From NCBI GenBank assembly GCA_003252385.1, contig QKEH01000001.1, positions 1 to 59,663 on the forward strand: 59,663 nucleotides of DNA, written 5' to 3'. How positions within the stretch are numbered: the first letter of the stretch is position 1; each line of letters begins with the position of its first letter. The DNA is from Bacteroidota bacterium. GTDB taxonomy: Bacteria > Bacteroidota > Bacteroidia > Bacteroidales > UBA10428. Below, in pieces: positions 1-9,115 of the stretch. Position numbers and translations under genes: made by a program. Under the pieces are notes generated by a model. It searched no databases. It had not been told where the DNA came from and saw only the letters and a list, made by a program, of their open reading frames with translations.

Positions 1-1
1 A

Positions 2-2413
2 ATTATGGCCAACTTTATTGAATTTGCCGACGAAGAGTTCCTTTTTGCTTTTGCCCGCAATATTTCGGATCGGAAGCAGTCCGAGACTGCACTACGGCAA
101 AGCGAAGAACAGTTCAAACGAATTTTCAAGACCATTCAGGATGGCTATTTCTCACTGAGTATCTACGGGTTGATCCAAACCGTGAATCCTGCATGTATAG
201 CCGCACTGGGATACGGCGACGCCTGCCAGCTTATACAATTCAGATTTCAGGATGTTGTTTTGGCAAATCCCAAGCAGTTTAACCAGCTGCTTGATGAGCT
301 GCACAAAAAACAGGAACTCAACTCCTATTCCCTCTCCTTTAAGCGCAACGACGGCACACGGCTTTTGGCCGATTGCAACATTCATCTGCTACACACACCC
401 GAAGGCAAGGCTTACGCCATAGAGGGTACCTTTCGCGATAGTACCGAGCGCACCTGGGTGGAGGAAGCCATGAAGTCGGGGCTTTACCTGAATAAAATTA
501 TGCAGAACCTCAGTATTCCGGAGATGATTGATCAGTCACTGGAAGAAGCGGTTCGCCTTACGCGAAGTCATATTGGCTTTTTTCATTTTGTCAATGAGAA
601 GGAGGGTACCATCTCGCTACAAACCTGGTCGAAAGAAACCCTTACCCATTGCCAGGTTCCTGATAAGGAAGAACATTACCCTATAGCCAGGGCCGGAATT
701 TGGGTTAACTGCATACGGGAAAGACGCCCCATAATACACAACGATTACCAAAATGCGCCCGATAAAAAGGGACTGCCCCGGGGGCATTTCCCCTTGTTAC
801 GGCAAATCACTTTTCCTATCATCGACAACGATGAAGTGGTAGCCGTTATCGGAGTAGGAAATAAAGACTCCGACTACACCGATTTTGATCTAAACCAATT
901 GGTGTTCCATACGGAAAATATGTGGAGTGTCATTCGGCGAAAGGAGGCTCAACACGAACTACAAATTGCCAAAGAAGCAGCCGAGCAGGCCAATCGTGCC
1001 AAAAGCATATTCCTGGCCAATATGAGTCACGAAATTCGCACCCCTATGAATGCCGTGATTGGATTTGCCGATTTACTCAGCGCGCAGATCGATGATCCCA
1101 TCCAACAAAACTACCTGGAATCCATAAAATCGAGCGGGCGAACCCTGATGCACCTGATTAATGATATACTGGATCTTTCGAAAATTGAAGCCGGGCGTAT
1201 GGATATCCAGAAAGAACCTACCAATATCCGCAGTTTAATTGAAGAGATTATGGCAGTTTTCAGCCTAAAGGTGGAACAAAAAGGAATTGAACTGAAAGTA
1301 CATATTCCCGATGAACTGCCCAAACTCTTTGTGATCGATGAAATAAGGGTTCGTCAAATCATGCTCAATCTTATTGGTAACGCCATAAAATTTACCGAAA
1401 AAGGAGGGGTGCATATTAGTTGTAACTATCAGGATAAGGAACTGGAACTGACCGTTCAGGATACCGGAATAGGTATTCGTAAAGAGGCTCAGGAACAAAT
1501 ATTCGACTCGTTCCGCCAACAGGACGAACAGGACGTAAAAAAATACGGAGGCACTGGGCTTGGACTCGCCATCACCAAAAAACTGGTTGAACTGATGGAT
1601 GGAACCATTCTGCTAGAAAGTGAACCGGGCATGGGGAGCACCTTCCGAATACTGCTTAATAATATTTTGCCAGCCGCCAAGGAACGTTTTATACCGGAAG
1701 AATTCAAGTATCAAAGTATCGTATACGAACCTGCAACCATTCTTGTGGTCGATGACATTGAATCGAACCGGAATTTGCTTAAAGGGTACCTGTCACAAAC
1801 CCAACTTGTTATTTTAGAAGCTGAGAATGGTGAGGAAGCAGTTTTCGCCGCTCAGCAACTCCGCCCCGATTTGATCCTGATGGATATCCGAATGCCGGTG
1901 ATGGATGGATACGAAGCCACGCAACGAATCCGAAAGATCCCCAATTCAAGAATTCCGGTAATAGCCCTAACTGCATCCATCAATGTGCAAGCAAAAAGTC
2001 AGGAACTCAACCAGCTTTTCGACGGCATACTCTATAAGCCCTTGGTACCGTCGGAACTTCACCGAATGTTGGCAGCCCATTTGAAATTTAACCGCAAACC
2101 CCGTGCAACCACGCCCTCCGACAAAATAATTGAAGAACCTGTGGACCCCACCATTTCCGATACCGTCATACAGCAACTGGAAACGGAAATTGTGCCAATG
2201 ATCGAAGATATTCTGGACGCCTCCAATTTTACTTATTTTGAAGACGTCGCAAAAAAGATAGAACAACTTACCGACAAATGCTCCAATCATTCCCTCAAGG
2301 ACTTTAGCCGGAAACTAAACAGCTACACCAAAGGTTTTGACATCGAAAACATTCAACATCAAATAAAAAGCCTTCCCCAACTGATCGAGAAAATAAAATT
2401 ATCGTCCAAATAA
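2..2413 (+). CDS. Hybrid sensor histidine kinase, 5'-truncated by window edge (PAS-GAF-HisKA-HATPase-REC)
   Basis: Signal-transducing hybrid kinase. The frame is open to the left edge, and the first visible residues ([14 protein letters not shown]) look like the end of a PAS domain, so the Met at base 5 is internal and the true start lies outside the window. Numbering from that Met: PAS about 30-150, GAF about 165-315, a HisKA H-box with His342 (MSHEIRTP), HATPase with an N box (NLIGNAIKF), DTGIGI and GGTGLGLAI, then a receiver with phospho-acceptor Asp627 (LILMDIRMP) and the conserved KP (YKPL). A C-terminal region of about 100 residues follows the receiver and could be a degenerate HPt; I see no clear HPt histidine motif. 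No transmembrane segment is visible in this part. A second kinase gene starts 49 bp downstream, suggesting co-transcription. The ligand is unknown. Confidence 0.9.
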   Translation: MMANFIEFADEEFLFAFARNISDRKQSETALRQSEEQFKRIFKTIQDGYFSLSIYGLIQTVNPACIAALGYGDACQLIQFRFQDVVLANPKQFNQLLDELHKKQELNSYSLSFKRNDGTRLLADCNIHLLHTPEGKAYAIEGTFRDSTERTWVEEAMKSGLYLNKIMQNLSIPEMIDQSLEEAVRLTRSHIGFFHFVNEKEGTISLQTWSKETLTHCQVPDKEEHYPIARAGIWVNCIRERRPIIHNDYQNAPDKKGLPRGHFPLLRQITFPIIDNDEVVAVIGVGNKDSDYTDFDLNQLVFHTENMWSVIRRKEAQHELQIAKEAAEQANRAKSIFLANMSHEIRTPMNAVIGFADLLSAQIDDPIQQNYLESIKSSGRTLMHLINDILDLSKIEAGRMDIQKEPTNIRSLIEEIMAVFSLKVEQKGIELKVHIPDELPKLFVIDEIRVRQIMLNLIGNAIKFTEKGGVHISCNYQDKELELTVQDTGIGIRKEAQEQIFDSFRQQDEQDVKKYGGTGLGLAITKKLVELMDGTILLESEPGMGSTFRILLNNILPAAKERFIPEEFKYQSIVYEPATILVVDDIESNRNLLKGYLSQTQLVILEAENGEEAVFAAQQLRPDLILMDIRMPVMDGYEATQRIRKIPNSRIPVIALTASINVQAKSQELNQLFDGILYKPLVPSELHRMLAAHLKFNRKPRATTPSDKIIEEPVDPTISDTVIQQLETEIVPMIEDILDASNFTYFEDVAKKIEQLTDKCSNHSLKDFSRKLNSYTKGFDIENIQHQIKSLPQLIEKIKLSSK

Positions 2414-2462
2414 TGCGTTTATACCTATATAGTTTGTAAATTAACTATTCAAGAGTCCGCCT

Positions 2463-3575
2463 ATGAGTGTCAGCCATTTGCTAATTGTAGATGATATTGC
2501 GAAAAACATTCAGGTTGCAGCCAGTGTGCTGAAGAACGAAGAATGCAAAATCAGCTTTGCCCAATCGGGAGAAAAAGCGTTGGAAATTCTGGCTAAGGAA
2601 AAGATTGATCTGGTTCTTCTGGATGTAATGATGCCCAACATGGACGGATTTGAAGTGTGCGAAAGAATCCGGGAAAATCCTGACTTTAAGAATATACCGG
2701 TAATTTTTCTCACCGCAAAAACAGATACCCAAAGCATTACCCGCGCCTTTCAACTGGGAGGGGTCGATTATATCTCCAAACCTTTCAACAACGATGAGCT
2801 GCTGGCACGGGTTCGCACACACCTGCGACTGCACAACGCTTTGGAACAAATAGAAGATCAAAACAAACTCCTGCAGGATACCAATACGGTTAAAGATAAG
2901 CTCTTCTCCATTATTGCCCACGATTTACGAAATCCGTTCAATGGTCTTTTGGTGCTATCCGATATTTTAAGAACCAAATTCAACAGCATGAGGGCTGACG
3001 ATACTGCGAACATGATTGAGCTGATCTATCAGTCATCGCGCGATGGATACGACCTGCTGGAGAATCTTCTGGAATGGAGCCGTTCGCAGCGAAACCAGAT
3101 AGAATTTCGCCCCGGAACTGTCAACCTGAACCAACTTATCCAGGGCAACCTGCAGTTGCTCACCGCCATGGCTCAATCCAAGAAAATCAGTCTGACCACC
3201 GAACTTAAAGAATCCATCCGTCTGACAGCCGATTCGCATATGCTGGATACCGTAATCCGGAACCTGATTACCAACGCCATCAAGTTTACCCGGGCAGGAG
3301 GTTTTGTAAGTATTACGGCTGAAGAAAAAGAGCAGCAGGTTGTCGTAGCCGTAACCGATTCAGGAATTGGCATTGACGAAGATGAACTTGCGGATTTCTT
3401 CTCGAATATCGGAACGAAATCGACCCAGGGTACCTTCAACGAGAAGGGAACCGGTCTGGGGCTCATTCTGTGTAAAGAATTTATTACCCATCATCATGGA
3501 ACCATATGGGTTGAAAGACCCCCGATGGGTGGTTCGCGCTTTATTTTTTCAGTACCATCCTGTTTATCAGGTTAA
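2463..3575 (+). CDS. Response receiver-histidine kinase (REC-HisKA-HATPase)
   Basis: Soluble kinase with an N-terminal receiver (residues 1-125, Asp54 in LVLLDVMMP, Lys106 in SKPF), a short coiled linker, a HisKA domain with His153 (IIAHDLRNPF) and a HATPase domain (NLITNAIKF, DSGIGI, GTGLGLIL). This REC-first layout usually means the kinase is itself controlled by phosphorylation from an upstream hybrid kinase. The hybrid kinase encoded 49 bp upstream is the obvious candidate, which is inference from position. There is no output DNA-binding domain in either protein, so the final target is not in the window. The start ATG lies just after the neighbouring stop; no strong Shine-Dalgarno is seen, as is usual in Bacteroidota. 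Confidence 0.9.
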   Translation: MSVSHLLIVDDIAKNIQVAASVLKNEECKISFAQSGEKALEILAKEKIDLVLLDVMMPNMDGFEVCERIRENPDFKNIPVIFLTAKTDTQSITRAFQLGGVDYISKPFNNDELLARVRTHLRLHNALEQIEDQNKLLQDTNTVKDKLFSIIAHDLRNPFNGLLVLSDILRTKFNSMRADDTANMIELIYQSSRDGYDLLENLLEWSRSQRNQIEFRPGTVNLNQLIQGNLQLLTAMAQSKKISLTTELKESIRLTADSHMLDTVIRNLITNAIKFTRAGGFVSITAEEKEQQVVVAVTDSGIGIDEDELADFFSNIGTKSTQGTFNEKGTGLGLILCKEFITHHHGTIWVERPPMGGSRFIFSVPSCLSG

Positions 3576-3699
3576 AACAACACCGTACAAATCCCATGGT
3601 ATTAACAATAAAATCAAAATCGGGTGATCTTGTGAATTTGAAGTTTTGTTATTATTGTAGTAAATTAACTAATATTTTTTTGAGTCTATTATTAATACC

Positions 3700-3828
3700 A
3701 TGGGACGCACATTTAAAAAGCAAAAACAAGATGACAAACACCGTAAAGTAAAAACGGATCTCGTTAAAAAGCAGCCAAACAAACACTCAAAAACCTATAG
3801 TAAGTTTGGGGGCGAAGATGATGAGTAA
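3700..3828 (+). CDS. Small lysine-rich protein (42 aa), unknown
   Basis: A 42-residue reading frame starting MGRTFKKQKQDD and ending GGEDDE, rich in Lys and polar residues, with a short acidic C-terminus. It sits 33 bp upstream of another tiny basic protein on the same strand, and the pair end at a strong terminator, so they look like a two-gene unit. Such short Lys-rich proteins are often nucleic-acid or ribosome associated, but I recognise no family. Support is the ATG, the clean gap and the biased composition; a chance ORF cannot be excluded. Confidence 0.45.
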   Translation: MGRTFKKQKQDDKHRKVKTDLVKKQPNKHSKTYSKFGGEDDE

Positions 3829-3861
3829 ACAAAAATGTTCAATCCATAAATTTGATGAAAT

Positions 3862-4074
3862 ATGGCTACAAAAACTTCAACCAAAACAACGACAGTAAAA
3901 GCGAAAACCCCAAGTAAGACAACCGCAACAAAGGCTGCAAGCAGTAAAAAGGAAGTATCTCCGGAGGCCATCCAGCAACGTGCTCAGGAAATTTACCTGG
4001 AACGAATGCATTCTGGCCGGCAAGGCGATCAACTGTCGGATTGGCTGGAAGCTGAACAAGCACTGAAAGCCTAA
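3862..4074 (+). CDS. DUF2934-like small protein with Lys/Thr/Ala-rich N-terminal tail
   Basis: 70 residues. The first 32 or so are low complexity (Thr, Lys, Ala, Ser), like histone-H1-type tails. The rest (about 33-68) resembles the DUF2934 module: a helix with QQRAQEIYLER, then a loop, then LSDWLEAEQAL, which matches the family's usual pattern of an RA-x-E-x-Y-x-ER helix followed by a DWL-x-AE helix. The function of DUF2934 is not established. A basic tail joined to a compact helical module would suit nucleic-acid binding, which is inference only. A bidirectional terminator follows 17 bp after the stop. Confidence 0.7.
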   Translation: MATKTSTKTTTVKAKTPSKTTATKAASSKKEVSPEAIQQRAQEIYLERMHSGRQGDQLSDWLEAEQALKA

Positions 4075-4090
4075 CAACACGCATTATACT

Positions 4091-4127
4091 AACAAAAAAG
4101 CTTCCCGTTGCAGGAAGCTTTTTTGTT
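4091..4127. terminator. Bidirectional rho-independent terminator
   Basis: A perfect 15-bp inverted repeat: the left arm 4091-4105 begins with an A-run and the right arm 4113-4127 ends with a T-run, with a 7-nt loop. Because the arms carry A and T tracts on both sides, it can end transcription from both strands. It separates the rightward small genes from the leftward hom gene. Confidence 0.9.
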
Positions 4128-4275
4128 ATTTCATACTTAATACAAATCCGACTGCCAAGGAAGCCTCTTTTTCCGGTTCACCTACATCACAAAGTACCCA
4201 TCACAAGCCTGATGACGCCTGCCTTCCCTATTTTCGAGCAGGCAGGTACCGCCTTCTGATCAAAAAGGCCAAACA

Positions 4276-5598
4276 CTAGTACAAAATCGGGATGATTTTA
4301 GGTTCGGCCAGAAGCATGTCAGGCCGAATCTCTTTAATTCCGGCGATAGCAGCATGTATCTGATTTAAAGTACAAGGCATGGTAGCGATCGAGAAAATAG
4401 CACGATCGGTTTTATGACGATTGTGGCTTACCGTGTCAATGTTTATCCCCTGCTTACCGATAGAGGTTGTGGCAATACCGGTAACACCAGGTATATCTGC
4501 CGTCTCAAAGGTAATTATGTAGGGAAATTTATAATCCAGTGCATCGGTGATTTCCACATCCACATGAGCATGCCGGTCTTCGTGGTTGTTTTTGGCATGA
4601 CTGGCAGCAAAAACAATATCGGCAACAATGGAGCTGGCGGTTTCAGACGAACCGGCACCTGCACCTACCAAAATATGCAGGCCGGAATAAGTATTCACAA
4701 AACGTACGGCATTGGTTGCTCCACTAACCTCAGCCAGAAAATTGCTATTTTTCACCATCATAGGACAAACCGTAGCATATACCTTGCCGTTGGTTTTTTC
4801 AGCAAAACAAATCAATTTGATCTTACTGTCAATTTCAGTGGCAAATTCGATATCCGATTTATCAATTCCCTCTATTCCGGTTATAGAAAGTTCATCCTTG
4901 GAAACATCCAAACCAAATGCTAACTTGATGAGAATAATGAGTTTGTGTCCGGCATCGCCTCCATTGATATCCAAACTGGGATCTGCCTCGGCATAACCGT
5001 TCTCCTGAGCCAGCTTCAGCGCCTCAGCAAAACCCATTTTCTCCCGCTGCATCATGGTAAGAATATAATTGCTGGTACCATTCATTATTCCGGAGATGGA
5101 CTCAATCCGATCGCCGGTAAAACTTTCCTTAATGGTTTTGATAACCGGAATTGCTCCACATACAGCAGCTTCGTACCCAATACTCACATTGTTGATTTTA
5201 GCTGCTTCAAAAATGGAGGTTCCACGTTCGGCCAAAAGAGCCTTATTGGCCGTTACCAGATGCTTGCCCGCATGACAGACACTTATGGCCAGGTTTTCGA
5301 TAAAATCGTTACTCCCACCAATAGTTTCCACTACCAGATCAATATCCTGATCGTCCAGTATTTCCTTAATGTATTGTCCGGCCTCTTCTTTACTAAGCGC
5401 CTTGCCTCCTCCACAAAAATAATTTGCCGGTATCTGAAAACGGTTGATTGCTTCAGCAGGCTTAAGCTCTAAAATTTTCTTTAATGTTACCCGCTTGCCG
5501 GCTCTTACATTCAGGTCGTCAGCCATTTCGAGTACTATTTTGGCCACCCCGCCACCTACGGTTCCACACCCTAGAATGGCTATGTTGAAATCGTTCAT
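4276..5598 (-). CDS. hom: Homoserine dehydrogenase with C-terminal ACT domain
   Basis: Catalyses NAD(P)H-dependent reduction of aspartate semialdehyde to homoserine in the threonine/methionine branch of the aspartate pathway; cytosolic. The 440 residues show a Rossmann glycine motif (ILGCGTVGGGV, residues 8-18), the VTANKALLA strand, the GIMNGTSNYIL motif and the EADPSLDINGGDAGHK catalytic segment. The C-terminal 80 residues begin YIITFETADIPGVTGIA, a typical ACT regulatory domain, so threonine feedback is likely. It is the monofunctional form, without an aspartokinase domain. The symporter gene lies 84 bp upstream on the same strand. Confidence 0.95.
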   Translation of the reverse strand: MNDFNIAILGCGTVGGGVAKIVLEMADDLNVRAGKRVTLKKILELKPAEAINRFQIPANYFCGGGKALSKEEAGQYIKEILDDQDIDLVVETIGGSNDFIENLAISVCHAGKHLVTANKALLAERGTSIFEAAKINNVSIGYEAAVCGAIPVIKTIKESFTGDRIESISGIMNGTSNYILTMMQREKMGFAEALKLAQENGYAEADPSLDINGGDAGHKLIILIKLAFGLDVSKDELSITGIEGIDKSDIEFATEIDSKIKLICFAEKTNGKVYATVCPMMVKNSNFLAEVSGATNAVRFVNTYSGLHILVGAGAGSSETASSIVADIVFAASHAKNNHEDRHAHVDVEITDALDYKFPYIITFETADIPGVTGIATTSIGKQGINIDTVSHNRHKTDRAIFSIATMPCTLNQIHAAIAGIKEIRPDMLLAEPKIIPILY

Positions 5599-5682
5599 AT
5601 CAATACTATCTTATTTCGATGATTCACTGCGAAAATACGGTAAAAAAACCATTGACGAAACCCATACTTGCGATAATGTTTT

Positions 5683-7179
5683 TTAAACCTGCCCACCACC
5701 GTCAACTACTGGATACCTTCCGTTCAAAACCCGCCCCTGTCCAAGCGACAGCAGGTAAAAACCCAACAAGGCAATCAGCCCGTTAATCAACAGAATTTCG
5801 TAGCCCGAATGATATTCGGGGATGCAAGCTTCCAGGGCTAATTTACACAAGAAGCTCAATACAGGCGATAGTACAGCTACCACAGGAACCCAGAGGTCGC
5901 GCAGTTTTCGTTTTGTAAAAAGCCCAAAAACATACAGCCCCAGAAGAGGACCGTACGTATAGCCAGCTGCAATGAACAGGGAACTTATTACCGCTTCGTT
6001 GTGGAGCATCCGGAACAGATAAATGATGCATCCGATAAGTAATGACATGCCCACATGCACCCACCAACGTAAGCGACGCAGATGCGTTTCCGGTAACGCT
6101 CCGGCATTCAAAATATCCAGGGTAAACGAGGTGGTTAATGCCGTGAGTGCTGAGTCGGCACTGGAATACGCGGCGGCAACCAGCCCCAGAAGAAATACTA
6201 CCCCTATCCATTCGGGCAAATAACCTCCGGTTGCCAGCATGGGAAATAAATCGTCGGTTCGGGCAGGTAATTCAATCCCCTGATTCTGAGCCAAACTCAC
6301 CAGTAAAACTCCCAGAGTTAGAAATAACAGGTTAACCGGAACCAATAACGAACTGTACCAGTACATGTTCTTCTGCGCCTCGCGCAGGTTACGGCAGCTC
6401 AGGTTTTTTTGCATCATGTCCTGATCCAGCCCGGTCATAACAATCGTAATGAAGGCTCCGCTTAAAAATTGGCGGAAGAAGAAGTTTCGCGAACGCCAAT
6501 CGGTAAAATTAAAAATACGGGAATACTCACTCTCGCAAATGGTTGTGGCCAATCCGGAAAAGTTCAGATGAAGCGTTCGGCCGATATAAAGGATACTAAT
6601 ACCTACTGCAGCAAGCATAAAAAAGGTTTGAAGGGTATCCGTCCAAACAATGGTTTTAATCCCGCCTTTAAAGGTGTAAATGTAAATACAAGTTAAGGTA
6701 AACAGTACCGATACGGCAAAAGGCACATGCAAACGATCGAAAACTGCCAACTGTAAAACACTGGCCACAACAAACAACCGGAATGAAGACCCAATAATGC
6801 GGGAAAGCAAAAAGAAAATGGCGCCGGTTTTGTAACTGTACCAGCCAAAGCGTTTCTCCAGAAAAGTGTATATGGAGGTTAGGTTCAGCTTGTAATAAAC
6901 CGGAAGCAGAATATGAACAATGGCTGCATACCCCAGGAAATAACCCAACACCATCTGCATATAAAAAAACTTACTGGTTATGACCCAGCCAGGCACCGAA
7001 ATAAAGGTGATCCCCGAAAGGGAGGCGCCAATCATGCCAAAAGCCACAACGTACCACCTCGAATTCCGGTCGCCAATAAAAAAGCTGGTGCTGTCGACCT
7101 TTCGCGAGGTGAGGAAACTTATGAACAGCAATACGAGAAAGTATGCCGCAAGCAAACCAAGTATAAACAGGGGATTCAT
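5683..7179 (-). CDS. Sodium:solute symporter (SSS family)
   Basis: A 498-residue polytopic inner-membrane protein with about 13 hydrophobic segments. The N-terminal region (SFFIGDRNSRWYVVAFGMIG, then SLSGITFISVPG) is the typical SSS start, where TM1 and its unwound part help form the sodium site. A later segment with AAYSSADSALTALTTSFT resembles the TM8 sodium-binding region, where adjacent Ser/Thr residues coordinate Na+. The substrate cannot be read from sequence; known members carry proline, sialic acids, sugars, pantothenate or iodide. It is divergent from recR (97 bp between starts). Confidence 0.9.
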   Translation of the reverse strand: MNPLFILGLLAAYFLVLLFISFLTSRKVDSTSFFIGDRNSRWYVVAFGMIGASLSGITFISVPGWVITSKFFYMQMVLGYFLGYAAIVHILLPVYYKLNLTSIYTFLEKRFGWYSYKTGAIFFLLSRIIGSSFRLFVVASVLQLAVFDRLHVPFAVSVLFTLTCIYIYTFKGGIKTIVWTDTLQTFFMLAAVGISILYIGRTLHLNFSGLATTICESEYSRIFNFTDWRSRNFFFRQFLSGAFITIVMTGLDQDMMQKNLSCRNLREAQKNMYWYSSLLVPVNLLFLTLGVLLVSLAQNQGIELPARTDDLFPMLATGGYLPEWIGVVFLLGLVAAAYSSADSALTALTTSFTLDILNAGALPETHLRRLRWWVHVGMSLLIGCIIYLFRMLHNEAVISSLFIAAGYTYGPLLGLYVFGLFTKRKLRDLWVPVVAVLSPVLSFLCKLALEACIPEYHSGYEILLINGLIALLGFYLLSLGQGRVLNGRYPVVDGGGQV

Positions 7180-7275
7180 TCTATTTCAGAATTAAACAAG
7201 GTGTAATTTTAAACACTGCATTGGCAGATGACTGCAATGATAGTAATTTTACGGCATACCATACGCTGAAACATA

Positions 7276-7902
7276 ATGAACGATAATTACCCCTCCAAAC
7301 TATTACAAAGGGCAGTTGAACAATTTACCAAACTCCCCGGCATTGGCGAGCGTACAGCACTCCGTCTGGTACTTTTTCTCTTGCGTCTAAAAAAGGAGGA
7401 TGCGTTGGATTTTACCCGCAACCTGCAGCAATTTATTGAAGAAATCAAGTTCTGCCGGATATGCAACAACATCTCAGATTCCGACTGTTGCACCATTTGT
7501 TCGGATCCGCGACGAGCTCAAAACACCCTGTGTGTAGTGGAGAACATTAAAGATGTAATGGCCATTGAAAACACCAGTCAATACTTTGGCTTGTATCATG
7601 TACTGGGCGGAATTATTTCACCCATGGAAGGTATTGGCCCCGGCGATCTTTCCATTGACCTGCTCCTGGAACGCTTAAAACAAAACACGGTGGAAGAAGT
7701 TATTTTTGCATTAAGTGCCACCATGGAAGGAGATACTACGAATTACTACTTGTATAAAAAATTAAAGGACAGTGGTGTTAAAATATCCGTAATTGCCCGA
7801 GGCGTTTCCTTTGGCGACGAACTGGAATATACCAACGAACTTACCCTGGGACGTTCTATTCTTCACCGGACTCCCTTCGACGGTTACCCGTCAACGCGAT
7901 AG
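7276..7902 (+). CDS. recR: Recombination protein RecR
   Basis: Works with RecO and RecF to load RecA on gapped DNA. The 208-residue protein has the N-terminal helix-hairpin-helix (FTKLPGIGERTALRL), a C4 zinc finger (CRIC then CTIC, about residues 60-76), a Toprim domain with CVVENIKDVMAIE, and the C-terminal Walker-B-like region with TNELTLGRSILHR. The length is normal (about 200). The ATG at 7276 gives the expected N-terminus. The downstream gene has its own promoter-like box. Confidence 0.97.
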   Translation: MNDNYPSKLLQRAVEQFTKLPGIGERTALRLVLFLLRLKKEDALDFTRNLQQFIEEIKFCRICNNISDSDCCTICSDPRRAQNTLCVVENIKDVMAIENTSQYFGLYHVLGGIISPMEGIGPGDLSIDLLLERLKQNTVEEVIFALSATMEGDTTNYYLYKKLKDSGVKISVIARGVSFGDELEYTNELTLGRSILHRTPFDGYPSTR

Positions 7903-7970
7903 ACTCATCTTATTCACTGAAAGTAAAGTAATTGTTGAAATGTTTTTCCCGGGCATAGCCCGCAAGCCAT

Positions 7971-7978
7971 TACCTTTG
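7971..7978 (+). promoter_or_regulatory. Bacteroidota -7 box (TAnnTTTG) before the HU/SPOR gene
   Basis: TACCTTTG fits the Bacteroidota sigma-ABfr -7 consensus TAnnTTTG. It lies 25 bp before the ATG at 8003, and a T-rich stretch sits about where the -33 TTTG would be, though not a clean match. Its position supports 8003 as the start rather than upstream in-frame codons. Confidence 0.5.
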
Positions 7979-8002
7979 CAGGTAACAGTAATACCTTTCG
8001 CC

Positions 8003-9049
8003 ATGGAAAAAGCCTTACTTCAGATTCTTGAGCAAAACAACCGGGTGATTCTGCCGGAATTCGGAGCTTTTATTGTAAAGCAACGTACCCCCCTCACGAT
8101 TGTGTTCAACGAGTTCTTACAGTACAACGATGGATTGCTGATTGATCATATTTCAAAAAGTGAAGGTTGCACCCGCGATGAAGCCAAAGTTAAAATCGAA
8201 GAATTTGTTCACCAGATCAACCGGGAGCTTCAAAGCAAGCAAGAATGCCCCTTACGCGACCTGGGTATATTGCAAAAAAATGCTGCAGGCAAAATAACCA
8301 TCGAACAAGGCAGAATGCCGGCTTCGCCAGCCAGCGAAGTGGCCGACGTCGAAACCACGGATAAAGATTGGGTTACCCCGCCCCCATCTGATACGATATC
8401 CCTTGATACACCTGCGCCTATTTCGGAAACGCCTCCATCTGAGGCTCCAGTGCACAACACTGCGGAAGTGAATGCCAGCGATACAAATACTTCTCAACCC
8501 GCTTCTGAACCAACACAAACGCTGCATGAAACGCAGCAGGCAGCCCCAAAAGCGGTTGTACCCCCCACCCGTTCCAAAGAAAAACGCAAAAAACAGAACC
8601 TGCTTCTTTGGATTATGGTTATTGGGGTGAATGCCGCATTGGTGAGCTACTTTGTTTTTACCGATCAATTTAAAGGGCTTCGTCTTGGTGAAACCGATGA
8701 TAGCGAGGCATTTCTTGAAGAAACTATTATCGCAGAGCCTGGCTCCGTTACCGATCCGCAACCCATGGAAGTGCTGCCAGAGGCTACACCCGAAACGCAA
8801 CAACCTTCGCCAAAAAATGCCGGCGCAAAATACTATGTGGTGGCAGGAGTATTTGGCGAAGAAACCAATGCCGACAAACTGGTCAAAGAATTAAAGGCCA
8901 ATGGTTACCCGGCCGAAAAATTCGGAAAAATCGGGAATTTGTATGCCGTAAGCTACCAATGCCTTACTACCAAAGAAGAAGCCGACCAAGTTCTAATTAA
9001 GATCCAGCAAACGGTTAACCCCGAAGCATGGATTCGGACACAGAAATAA
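8003..9049 (+). CDS. HU-CCDC81-type domain / transmembrane / SPOR protein
   Basis: A 348-residue bitopic membrane protein. Residues 1-105 match the prokaryotic CCDC81-like HU domain (LEQNNRVILPEFGAFIV; a basic-acidic fold of the HU/IHF type). A Pro/Thr/Ser-rich linker follows (about 105-190), then a positive stop (RSKEKRKK), one TM segment (about 200-222), an acidic stretch, and a C-terminal SPOR domain (about 275-345, YYVVAGVFGEE start). SPOR domains bind denuded peptidoglycan at division sites. The topology puts the HU part in the cytosol and SPOR in the periplasm, so a link between nucleoid or cytosolic partners and the septum is plausible (inference). The Met at 8003 is chosen because the HU domain begins there and a promoter box lies between it and upstream starts. 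Confidence 0.85.
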   Translation: MEKALLQILEQNNRVILPEFGAFIVKQRTPLTIVFNEFLQYNDGLLIDHISKSEGCTRDEAKVKIEEFVHQINRELQSKQECPLRDLGILQKNAAGKITIEQGRMPASPASEVADVETTDKDWVTPPPSDTISLDTPAPISETPPSEAPVHNTAEVNASDTNTSQPASEPTQTLHETQQAAPKAVVPPTRSKEKRKKQNLLLWIMVIGVNAALVSYFVFTDQFKGLRLGETDDSEAFLEETIIAEPGSVTDPQPMEVLPEATPETQQPSPKNAGAKYYVVAGVFGEETNADKLVKELKANGYPAEKFGKIGNLYAVSYQCLTTKEEADQVLIKIQQTVNPEAWIRTQK

Positions 9050-9115
9050 ACGCAACATTCCATTTTTTTACGTAACTTAATTCGCTCTGACAGACCCCCG
9101 GAACAGAATGCAACT

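Noticed and set aside
4216-4250. Inverted repeat after hom as a terminator
   Set aside because: A 7-bp stem with a 15-nt loop and no T-run; the 4091-4127 hairpin is the better terminator.
4444-5472. Plus-strand ORFs opposite homoserine dehydrogenase
   Set aside because: They are reading-frame shadows of the well-supported hom gene.
8230-8803. Minus-strand ORFs over the Pro/Thr-rich linker
   Set aside because: Low-complexity shadows of the HU/SPOR gene.
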